Below are positions 9,152-14,594 of a DNA stretch of 14,594 nucleotides, piece after piece (the stretch's first letter is position 1; each line of letters begins with the position of its first letter). The DNA lies in the NCBI GenBank assembly GCA_030740295.1, contig JASLXP010000118.1, positions 1 through 14,594 of the forward strand, in the 5' to 3' direction. The DNA is from Planctomycetota bacterium. GTDB taxonomy: Bacteria > Planctomycetota > PUPC01 > JACPCR01. The notes beneath the pieces are model-generated. The model did not search any database and was not told the origin of the DNA. It saw only the letters and a program-made list of their open reading frames with translations. The position numbers and the translations under genes were made by a program.

Positions 9152-9164
9152 TGGTCTTCGACCA
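9152..9164 (+). other. Small intercistronic hairpin
   Basis: TGGTC, a TTC loop and GACCA form a perfect 5-base-pair stem in the 41-base gap between the propeller gene and the first URO-D-like gene. No T-run follows, so it is not a terminator. It lies a few bases before the AAGGAG ribosome site at 9171-9176. It may be an mRNA stability element or chance. Confidence 0.3.
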
Positions 9165-9186
9165 CCCGTAAAGGAGATACGCAGTT

Positions 9187-10299
9187 ATGGCTAACGACAA
9201 GAACGATGTGCGACCGGAAGTTCTTCGGTACCAGAGCTACATGGGCCTGGGGCCCGCCCGCATTGGCCATTGGGAGCATTGGTCCAATCCGGATGCTGCT
9301 TCATTCATCTCCGGGATTGACTACTACGAACGGCCCCGAAGCTGTATGCAGCGGCTCAACGAGATGTATCCGTTCGTTGGTTTTGGCGTTCCTGGCAAAG
9401 ACGACCCGATCCCTCGGATCGACGATCAGGAGAATAGAGGACATGGCCGATGGAACGACTCCTATCGGACTCACTGGCAGCAGGACGTGGCCGCCGTTCG
9501 GTTCAAAAGCCGTGAAGACATGCTGGCGTTCAGTCCACTGGAGCAGGGGGATTTCACCGGATGGAATGTGGTCGTGGATGGCGATTTCAGCAGCGAAGAG
9601 ATCATCTACCAACGCTATCGCAAGAACTACCCGGCCGATTGGGGTGACCGTGCGCCCGAGGAATCCACCGCGTCAGTCGGGTTCTACAACACGATGTTCA
9701 TGTGGCCGTTGCTGGTGTTCGGATACGAGAATTTCCTCGAGCTCAGCCTCGATCCCGCGTTCGAGCGGATCATGGACGAGTTCGCCGAAATCAACCGCCG
9801 GGTCTTCCGGGCTTTTGCCAGGCTTCCGATCAATTTCGCTGTGTGCCATGATGACATCGTGCTGACCAGTGGCCCGGTCTGTTCTCCGAAGTGGATGCGA
9901 AAATTCATCTTCCCCAGGTACGAGGAATACTGGAGCATCTTGCAGGAGGCAGGCAAGGAAGTCATCTTCATGGTTGACGGGTGTGTGGACGCTTTTGTGG
10001 ACGACGTGATGGCCTGCGGCGCGCGCGGCATCATCAGCGAGCCAATGACGGACTACAAAGCAATCGCCAGACGTTACTCGAATCCATTCATCGCCGGGGA
10101 CGGAGACTGCCGGACTCTCATGCGCAACAATCCTGGCGAGATTCGAGCCATGGTCGATTCCATGATCGAGACTTCCCGGATGTCCGGCGGATACATGATG
10201 TGCATCGGCAACCATATCCCCTTCAACGTTCCACCCGAGGCAATAAAGCTCTACTTTGACCTGTCAGCAGAACTCGGCTTCCGTAACGCACATGCGTAG
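9187..10299 (+). CDS. Divergent URO-D-family protein, possible methyltransferase (D-x-C...C site)
   Basis: This 370-residue protein has the size and C-terminal half of the uroporphyrinogen decarboxylase family (PF01208), which includes HemE and the methylcobamide:thiol methyltransferases MtaA and CmuA. The RQAGRY motif of true HemE is absent, so haem synthesis is unlikely. Recognisable landmarks are the strand-plus-helix stretch SPKWMRKFIFPRY (about 234-246), VDGCVD around 263-268 and GNHIPFNVPPEA (about 341-352). Where MtaA has H-x-C, this protein has D264-x-C266; a cysteine at 339, 73 residues later, could match the third MtaA ligand. The ATG at 9187 is supported by an AAGGAG ribosome site 10 bases upstream. 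It lies 41 bases after the propeller gene and 85 before the next URO-D paralogue, consistent with an operon. The substrate is unknown, and metal binding is inferred from position only. Confidence 0.82.
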   Translation: MANDKNDVRPEVLRYQSYMGLGPARIGHWEHWSNPDAASFISGIDYYERPRSCMQRLNEMYPFVGFGVPGKDDPIPRIDDQENRGHGRWNDSYRTHWQQDVAAVRFKSREDMLAFSPLEQGDFTGWNVVVDGDFSSEEIIYQRYRKNYPADWGDRAPEESTASVGFYNTMFMWPLLVFGYENFLELSLDPAFERIMDEFAEINRRVFRAFARLPINFAVCHDDIVLTSGPVCSPKWMRKFIFPRYEEYWSILQEAGKEVIFMVDGCVDAFVDDVMACGARGIISEPMTDYKAIARRYSNPFIAGDGDCRTLMRNNPGEIRAMVDSMIETSRMSGGYMMCIGNHIPFNVPPEAIKLYFDLSAELGFRNAHA

Positions 10300-10318
10300 G
10301 TTGGCCGTCCCGGCCGAC
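10300..10318 (+). other. Intercistronic hairpin directly after a stop codon
   Basis: GTTGGCC, loop GTCCC and GGCCGAC form a 7-base-pair stem (one G-T pair) beginning at the base after the TAG stop of the upstream URO-D-like gene. No T-run follows. It could protect the 3' end of the upstream message or reduce read-through. Its presence argues that 10300-10384 is non-coding and supports the ATG at 10385 as the next start. Confidence 0.45.
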
Positions 10319-10384
10319 ACAAAGAAACTACGGATTGGCCGGTCAGAAAAAGCTTCCAACGCATCCAACAACGGAAACGCAATC

Positions 10385-11608
10385 ATGTCTAACGACGAGA
10401 AAACAGGACGAGAAACAGTGCGCAACCTGGCAAAACGTGTGGCCGGTCTGGCTGCCGGCGAAGAGAACGCTTACCGGCTTCGCTTGTGGAATGACGTTAA
10501 CAGCCTGCGGAATCCCGACCGGCCGCCCGTCATCTGTCATCCCGCATGCTGGGAGGAACTCATGCCGCGGTCCGGCGTCGTGAGCCAGGATAGCTTCCAT
10601 GCCGGCGTCGAGTACCGGCTGCGGCAGATCCTGTACAAGCAGGAGATCGGTGATGACACAGTGGTCGAGCCGTCGTGGGACGTCCCCGCTGTCGTGAAGC
10701 AGCAAAGCGAACACTTCTGGGGCGTGCCGATAGGTTACACACACAGTGGAGTGTCCGGCGGCGCCTGGAGCTACGTTCCTCCCATTCGCGAAGAGGCGGA
10801 CATCGATAAAATTGTCCCGCCCCAATACACCCACTGTCCTGAAAAGACCGAAGAGAACCTGTCGCGGATGCACGACCTGCTCGGAGACATCCTGCCGGTA
10901 AGAGTCACGTGCAGGTTGCCCGGTCCGGGAGCCTGGCTTCACGGCTGGGCCACGCAACTGTGCGGCGTTCAGGAACTCCTGGTGCATCTCATGGATCGGC
11001 CCGGGTGGGTGCACCAGTTGATGGGGATTCTGAGGGACGGCTTTATGGGAGTAATGGACCAGTACGACAGAATGAAGGTCCTCACCCTCAACAACACCGG
11101 GCTCTACGCGTGTGATGACCTGCCGCTGTCGGACTTCGACGAGAAACGTGTGCGCCTGAATGATCTCTGGGGCCGCGGCGAAAGCCAGGAGTTCGAAGGC
11201 GTGGGGCCGCCCCAGTACCAGGAGTTTCTTCTGGATTATCAGAAGCCGATCCTGGAGCGCTTCGGCCTTACCTTCTATGGTTGCTGCGAGAATCTGACCA
11301 CGAAAATCGACCGGGTCCTGGGCATCTCCAATCTGCGAAAGTTTGTCTGCTCTCCATGGACGGACATTGAGAAGCTGGTCGATGCGGTCGGAGATCGCTA
11401 CTGCATCGAGTGGCGGCAAAAAGCAACGGATGTCGTCTTCACGCCAGATATGGCCCCGATTCGCAAACACCTGGAGCGAGGGCTGCACATTGCGAAGGAC
11501 ACGCCGATCCAGATCGTCCTGCAGGAGTTGGAGACCGTCGACGGCCGCCCCGACCGGCTGAGAGAATGGGCCGCCGCCGCGAAGGAGATAGGGGCGGAAA
11601 TGAATTGA
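10385..11608 (+). CDS. Divergent URO-D-like protein with G-C-C-E motif
   Basis: Read from the ATG at 10385 this is a 407-residue protein (MSNDEKTGRE...). The frame stays open upstream to an ATG at 10289 and a TTG at 10256, but both overlap the preceding gene, and the added residues look non-coding. No start has a convincing ribosome site, so the start is uncertain. The body resembles a subgroup of URO-D-related proteins that I know mainly as uncharacterised: an RPPVICHP strand near 48-55, a central TIM-barrel-like pattern, FYGCCENL with G299-C300-C301-E302, then a conserved-looking LRKFVCSPWTDIEKL, and a C-terminal segment with DTPIQIVLQELETVDG. The H-x-C and terminal Cys of MtaA are absent, so any metal site must be built differently, perhaps on C300/C301. 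The gap to the next gene is 62 bases. Function unknown; methyl transfer is a guess from family and context. Confidence 0.8.
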   Translation: MSNDEKTGRETVRNLAKRVAGLAAGEENAYRLRLWNDVNSLRNPDRPPVICHPACWEELMPRSGVVSQDSFHAGVEYRLRQILYKQEIGDDTVVEPSWDVPAVVKQQSEHFWGVPIGYTHSGVSGGAWSYVPPIREEADIDKIVPPQYTHCPEKTEENLSRMHDLLGDILPVRVTCRLPGPGAWLHGWATQLCGVQELLVHLMDRPGWVHQLMGILRDGFMGVMDQYDRMKVLTLNNTGLYACDDLPLSDFDEKRVRLNDLWGRGESQEFEGVGPPQYQEFLLDYQKPILERFGLTFYGCCENLTTKIDRVLGISNLRKFVCSPWTDIEKLVDAVGDRYCIEWRQKATDVVFTPDMAPIRKHLERGLHIAKDTPIQIVLQELETVDGRPDRLREWAAAAKEIGAEMN

Positions 11609-11618
11609 AGCCGCGCGT

Positions 11619-11632
11619 GTCAGATGTCAGAT
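11619..11632. repeat. Heptamer duplication (GTCAGAT x2)
   Basis: GTCAGAT occurs at 11619-11625 and 11626-11632, in the 62-base gap between two URO-D-like genes. A third, single copy is at 13044-13050 at the right edge of the palindromic element. The seven-base period matches that of the repeats at 78-112 and 5156-5169. Two copies alone are weak evidence. Confidence 0.5.
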
Positions 11633-11670
11633 CACCCTGAGCCCTGCTTCACCATGATTGTGAGAAGTAG

Positions 11671-12798
11671 ATGCCTGAAAAGATCGAACTGAGATATCCT
11701 GAGCAGAAGATTGAAGAGAATCGCAGGCTGCGAGCTCCGGTCCCCAGGTTCGAGTATGAGGAGCGCGTCCCTGTAATCTTCGGAGTCGGCACCCGGTTCG
11801 TCCTTCATGAGCGGGGCGTTGGCTTCCTTGAATATTTTTCAGACCCGAAGACACATCTACGCCATCAACTGCTCAACCAGAAATGGAAGCTCGAAAACAT
11901 GCCCGGCGATTGGGTGACCGGCAAGGGCGTCAGTGTCTCCCCGGACTTTCAGCACGCGCCGCAGGCCGGCAGCTTCGAAGTGGAAGTAGACTGGCGCGAT
12001 GACGTGCCGCCGAAGGTCACTCCGCCGATTCGGAATCCGGAGGATGTGGAGAGCTTGGAAGTTCCGGAGGTCCGAGCCGGCATGTTCGGACGCGTCGTCG
12101 AGTGGTATGAGGACATGTGCGACGCGGCAAATGAGTTCGAGGTGACTTTCAATGGTGACCGCGTGCCTGTTGGAGTCAGCTTCGGTGTTGCCGGCGCGCC
12201 TTTCCCCAAGGCGATGGCCCTTGCGCAGACCAATCTGCTTCAGTGGACGGCGGAATGCCCGGAAGCAGTTCATCACCTGATGGATCGGGTCACGGAATCG
12301 CATATCCGATGCGAGCGTTACCGCAGGGAGAGGCTCGGCCTTCCCATGAAGAACACCGGTGGCGGGTGCGACGGAGGGGAGATGCTGTCGCCGGACATGT
12401 TCCGGGAGTTTGTCTCCCCCTATCATCTGCGCCTGTACGAAGCCTTTCCAGGTTCGCGTGGCCTGCACATGTGCGGGAGGATCGATCACCTGCTCGAAAT
12501 CCTTGCCGTTGAATGGCGCATCAACAGTCTCACTGGGTTTGGCGACTGCACCGACAAGCACCAACTGGCGGCGGCGATGGGTGGCCACGTCACCATGAAC
12601 GGCGGCGTTGACATCAACGTGCTGCTTCGAGGAACTCCATCCGAGGTCAAAGCAGAAGCTCTCAGAAATCTCGATGTCTTCGCGCCCTGCCGCGGCTACA
12701 TGCTCTGCGACGGTTACAATCTTCCGCCAGGCACGCCCATCGAAAACCTGGAGGCAATGGTCGAAGCCTCAATCGAGTACGGAAGGCCACCTGACTAA
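11671..12798 (+). CDS. URO-D/MtaA-like protein with intact H-x-C...C zinc-type motif
   Basis: This 375-residue protein is the most MtaA-like of the three URO-D paralogues. GLHMCGRID places H266 and C268 in the H-x-C pattern of cobalamin-dependent methyltransferases of the MtaA/CmuA type. GYMLCDGYNLPPGTP places C346 78 residues after C268, close to the 77 I recall for MtaA of Methanosarcina mazei (His237, Cys239, Cys316). Other family landmarks are GVAGAPFPKAMAL (about 171-183), PEAVHHLMD (near 196-204) and GGHVTMNGGVDINVLLRGTP (about 304-323). The HemE signature RQAGRY is missing. The ATG at 11671 has a weak AGAAG four bases upstream. Two in-frame stops (TAA TAA) end the gene, and a hairpin with a T-run follows. 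It is probably a zinc-dependent thiol or corrinoid methyltransferase, but no corrinoid protein is encoded nearby and the methyl acceptor cannot be named. Confidence 0.85.
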   Translation: MPEKIELRYPEQKIEENRRLRAPVPRFEYEERVPVIFGVGTRFVLHERGVGFLEYFSDPKTHLRHQLLNQKWKLENMPGDWVTGKGVSVSPDFQHAPQAGSFEVEVDWRDDVPPKVTPPIRNPEDVESLEVPEVRAGMFGRVVEWYEDMCDAANEFEVTFNGDRVPVGVSFGVAGAPFPKAMALAQTNLLQWTAECPEAVHHLMDRVTESHIRCERYRRERLGLPMKNTGGGCDGGEMLSPDMFREFVSPYHLRLYEAFPGSRGLHMCGRIDHLLEILAVEWRINSLTGFGDCTDKHQLAAAMGGHVTMNGGVDINVLLRGTPSEVKAEALRNLDVFAPCRGYMLCDGYNLPPGTPIENLEAMVEASIEYGRPPD

Positions 12799-12802
12799 TA
12801 AT

Positions 12803-12824
12803 ATGCCGAGACGAGGGCATTTTT
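12803..12824 (+). terminator. Candidate Rho-independent terminator after the URO-D run
   Basis: ATGCC (12803-12807) and GGCAT (12816-12820) form a 5-base-pair stem with an 8-base loop, followed at once by TTTT. It begins five bases after the double stop of the last URO-D-like gene. The stem is short, so termination may be partial; the larger palindromes just downstream could act as a second barrier. Confidence 0.5.
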
Positions 12825-12875
12825 ACGGATCTGAATGACAGATTTCAGGGGCAAAGCCCCGGGCCGTTTGCATAG

Positions 12876-12898
12876 CCCAGCCCAACGGGCTGGGTTTT
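12876..12898 (+). terminator. Strong hairpin with T-run inside the palindromic element
   Basis: CCCAGCCC (12876-12883), loop AAC and GGGCTGGG (12887-12894) form a perfect 8-base-pair GC-rich stem followed by TTTT (12895-12898). This is a good intrinsic terminator shape for + strand transcripts coming from the URO-D-like genes. It sits within the left half of the nested palindrome, so it may instead be just part of that element's structure. Confidence 0.5.
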
Positions 12899-12967
12899 CG
12901 GGCAGATCATCCTTAGGGGCAACGCCCCGGTCATTTGCCCCAATGAATGGCCTCCTCAGAAATGGCC

Positions 12968-12984
12968 GGGGCGTTGCCCCTTTT
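12968..12984 (+). terminator. Second hairpin with T-run inside the palindromic element
   Basis: GGGGC-GTT-GCCCC (12968-12980) is followed by TTTTAAAA. The 5-base-pair stem plus TTTT looks like a weak intrinsic terminator for + strand transcription. The equivalent hairpins at 12848 and 13023 lack a T-run. Confidence 0.35.
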
Positions 12985-13047
12985 AAAATCTTTGTACCAT
13001 TCACCCAGCTAGGCAAACGGCCGGGGCTTCGCCCCTGAAATCCGTCA

Positions 13048-13233
13048 GATTGAAGTGCCCTCTGACCAATGGTGGGGGCCTCGGGGAATCCGTCTTCCTC
13101 TGCTTACCTCAGCAAGCTGAAAACCTGCCCGCTCGACGCGGTCACAGGCCCGTCGCCAAAGGGGCTTCGCTTGCTCTCCAGCATTGACCGAGGAACGGAT
13201 ACTGTTCGGGACATCTTTTTTCTGTGATTCAGG
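13048..13233. other. Non-coding spacer between convergent genes
   Basis: Nothing coding is seen on either strand between the palindromic element and the stop of the - strand gene. GGGGCTTCGC at 13161-13170 matches the start of the fourth palindrome of the neighbouring element without its closing half, and may be a decayed copy. A six-T run at about 13216-13221 is not preceded by a clear stem. With the element to its left, this makes a 435-base gene-free interval (12799-13233). Confidence 0.6.
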
Positions 13234-14331
13234 TCACTCCGCACGGAGTTGGCAGGCGGCTGCGGAAACTGATTTGAGCTTGTTGTAGGCTTCGTCCAAC
13301 GAGATCGGATTATCGTAGCCGGGAGCGAAACCGCAGTCCGGGTTAAGGATCAATCGTTCACGATCGATGAATCGCTCGATCGATTTTACGCGCTCGACCA
13401 ACACGGAGGGCGGATCCACTTCGCGGCTGAGCACGTCGATCACTCCCATGCCCAACATCTTGTCTTCGGGAAAGTCTTTGAGTGCATCGACAGTGCCGGC
13501 ATCGTCCGCCGCCAGCTCAAGCGCCAGGATATCCACGTTGGCCCGATAGAGGTAGGGGACGAGCGGCTCGAAGCCTCCATGCGCGACGTGCATCCTCCCT
13601 CGGTGCCCGCGGCAGACGTGCATCGCTGTCGTGACGCCGTCGATCCCTTCCACGACGCGGTTCAGACTTGACGTGGCCATCTCCAATTCACGGTCGCGAT
13701 CGGCCATGGTGATTTTCACCTTCGGATTGGTCCCGCTCGGGTTGTACTCATCACCGATGAACCGGCCGATCATCGCATCGTCAAACTGAATGAGATCGAC
13801 ACCCAGGTCTCGCAAGGCGAATACCTCCTGTCGCAGGACGTCCGCCGCATCCTGCAGAAGTTCTTCCCGACTTGCGTACGCATCTCTGCTCGCGTCCGGG
13901 TCGTAAAACCAGCGGTCGATCATGTATGGGCTGGGTAGAGTTGCTTTTACCATGCGCGAGGTGCAGCTTTTGACAAAACGCACTTCCTCGACGGCGATGG
14001 GCCCTACGTGCCTCAGTTTTCCGACGACCCCTGGCCACTTCTTTGTCCGGCCGTCGAGCACCTGGACGACGATCACGTCTTTCTCGAATCCTTCGGTGGC
14101 CTGAGCGAATCCGGTGAAATAAGTGCGACGCCGCCACTCGCCATCTGTGATGATGTCGATGCCGGCCCTCTCCTGCATTTCGATGGCAAACTGCACGGCA
14201 CGATCGAGGGCCCTGTCAAAATCATCCTGACTGATCGCGTCGCGTTCGCGTTCATCAATCAGGTCGATGACCCATTGGGGCCGGGGCAAGCTGCCAATTA
14301 CCATTGTTGGAAAAAGTGTATCTTGAATCAT
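13234..14331 (-). CDS. MetE C-terminal-domain-like methyltransferase (cobalamin-independent methionine synthase family)
   Basis: This 365-residue protein matches in size the catalytic C-terminal half of MetE (Meth_synt_2, PF01717), without the N-terminal half of full-length MetE. The order of motifs fits: IGSLPRP (12-18) at the N-terminus, ITDGEWRR (61-68), LIQFDDAMIGR (180-190), MHVCRGH (237-243), DILALELA (267-274) and NPDCGFAPG (330-338). The expected zinc ligands are all present: H238, C240, E272 and C333. D184/D185 sit where MetE holds the substrate amino group. The ATG is supported by AGGGAG upstream on the - strand (complement of 14341-14347). Short MetE-like proteins of this type may transfer methyl groups from folate or methylcorrinoid to a thiol; the same fold includes epoxyalkane:CoM transferase. 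It is convergent with the URO-D genes, so it is separately transcribed. True methionine synthesis is possible but unproven. Confidence 0.88.
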   Translation of the reverse strand: MIQDTLFPTMVIGSLPRPQWVIDLIDERERDAISQDDFDRALDRAVQFAIEMQERAGIDIITDGEWRRRTYFTGFAQATEGFEKDVIVVQVLDGRTKKWPGVVGKLRHVGPIAVEEVRFVKSCTSRMVKATLPSPYMIDRWFYDPDASRDAYASREELLQDAADVLRQEVFALRDLGVDLIQFDDAMIGRFIGDEYNPSGTNPKVKITMADRDRELEMATSSLNRVVEGIDGVTTAMHVCRGHRGRMHVAHGGFEPLVPYLYRANVDILALELAADDAGTVDALKDFPEDKMLGMGVIDVLSREVDPPSVLVERVKSIERFIDRERLILNPDCGFAPGYDNPISLDEAYNKLKSVSAAACQLRAE

Positions 14332-14594
14332 TTCGATAATTCTCCCTGATCAGGTTCTTCGTGAACAGTACTACAGGCGTTATGGAGATCCTCAAGCTTC
14401 TTATTCTGTGGACTGTTGAGATCGCAAGGAGATTGCCGATTCGGGTCCGGCCAGCAGACGCAGCTCTGTGCTGGAAACGCCGGGCTGAGGCCGATGCCGC
14501 GTTGCTGGCGGGAACTTGCCTGGTGGCGGGAATGATGGCTGATCCGGCGTCTGGCCGATGACCGTTGAATTATTTTTCCGCTTGAATTACCTTG
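14332..14594. other. Upstream region of the MetE-like gene; no supported gene
   Basis: This stretch carries the - strand ribosome site (complement of 14341-14347) and a 10-base palindrome CCTGATCAGG at 14345-14354 that overlaps it. A + strand frame, GTG at 14361 or ATG at 14382 to TGA at 14561, would give 66 or 59 residues with no recognisable domain. Its TGA overlaps an ATG at 14558 (ATGA) that stays open to the window edge. I cannot call either a gene. The final 30 bases are AT-rich. Confidence 0.4.

Larger units (their letters stand above)
12836..13047. repeat. Nested palindromic element, about 210 bases
   Basis: The outer arms at 12836-12876 and 13008-13047 are inverted copies of each other, with about three mismatches and one indel over 40 bases. 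An inner pair at 12915-12936 and 12960-12981 is inverted with one mismatch over 22 bases. Each arm carries its own 13-base palindrome of the form GGGGC-NNN-GCCCC, at 12848-12860 (AAA), 12916-12928 (AAC), 12968-12980 (GTT) and 13023-13035 (TTC). A further perfect stem lies at 12876-12894. No open frame of interest is inside. It resembles a REP/MITE-like non-autonomous element, or a two-way terminator between convergent genes. No clear target-site duplication is seen. Confidence 0.8.

Noticed and set aside
10343..11488. 381-residue open frame on the - strand
   Set aside because: It is antisense to the second URO-D-like gene, has no recognisable motif, and the + strand frame has clear family landmarks.
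9187..12798. True uroporphyrinogen decarboxylase (HemE) among the three paralogues
   Set aside because: None has the N-terminal RQAGRY-type motif of HemE, and no other haem genes are nearby.
12848..13035. CRISPR array from the regularly recurring GGGGC-NNN-GCCCC units
   Set aside because: The units are 13-base palindromes at uneven spacing (68, 52 and 55 bases between starts) arranged as inverted arms, with no spacer-repeat regularity and no cas genes.
14355..14400. Sigma-70-type promoter for the MetE-like gene on the - strand
   Set aside because: A TTGAGG / TAGTAC pair with 16-base spacing can be drawn, but the -10 box matches the consensus at only three of six positions.

Overview
The window holds six convincing protein genes: five on the + strand, followed by one convergent gene on the - strand. 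I see no tRNA, rRNA, CRISPR array, transposase or phage gene. The sequence is moderately GC-rich. Several features together suggest an environmental member of the Planctomycetota or a nearby PVC lineage: a giant DUF4175-like membrane protein with a P/K/E-rich linker, a large exported PQQ-like propeller protein with an N-terminal methyltransferase-like domain and a LamG insert, several divergent uroporphyrinogen-decarboxylase (URO-D) paralogues, and intergenic GGGGC-NNN-GCCCC palindromes. This assignment is inference from gene content only.

Layout. Positions 1-112 are a non-coding leader with two short tandem repeats; five ATTACGN heptamers run straight into the first start codon. Positions 113-5170 encode a 1685-residue DUF4175-like protein with three N-terminal membrane segments, Ig-like beta domains, coiled coils, a very long charged linker, a glycine-rich tract and a helical C-terminal domain. 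It was probably the end of a MoxR/DUF58/BatA-type operon whose other genes would lie to the left; that is inference.

Positions 5240-12798 look like one transcription unit of four genes separated by 41, 85 and 62 bases. It contains an exported propeller protein (1301 aa) and three mutually divergent URO-D-fold proteins (370, 407 and 375 aa). None of the three is a standard HemE. The third has an H-x-C...C set spaced as in the zinc site of the methylcobamide:thiol methyltransferase MtaA; the first has D-x-C...C at the matching place; the second has a G-C-C-E motif. A small hairpin with a T-run follows the last gene.

Positions 12799-13233 are non-coding and hold a nested, about 210-base palindromic element between the two convergent genes. 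Positions 14331-13234 (- strand) encode a 365-residue protein resembling the C-terminal catalytic domain of cobalamin-independent methionine synthase, with all four expected zinc ligands (H238, C240, E272, C333). The last 263 bases hold no gene I can support.

How it may fit together. Four of the six genes belong to families (URO-D/MtaA/CmuA and MetE) that use a TIM-barrel zinc site to move methyl groups between corrinoid or folate and thiols, and a fifth carries a SAM-methyltransferase-like fold. This suggests a methyl or one-carbon transfer island, perhaps for methylated organic substrates. No corrinoid-binding protein, reductive activase or transporter is visible here, so the substrate and direction are unknown.
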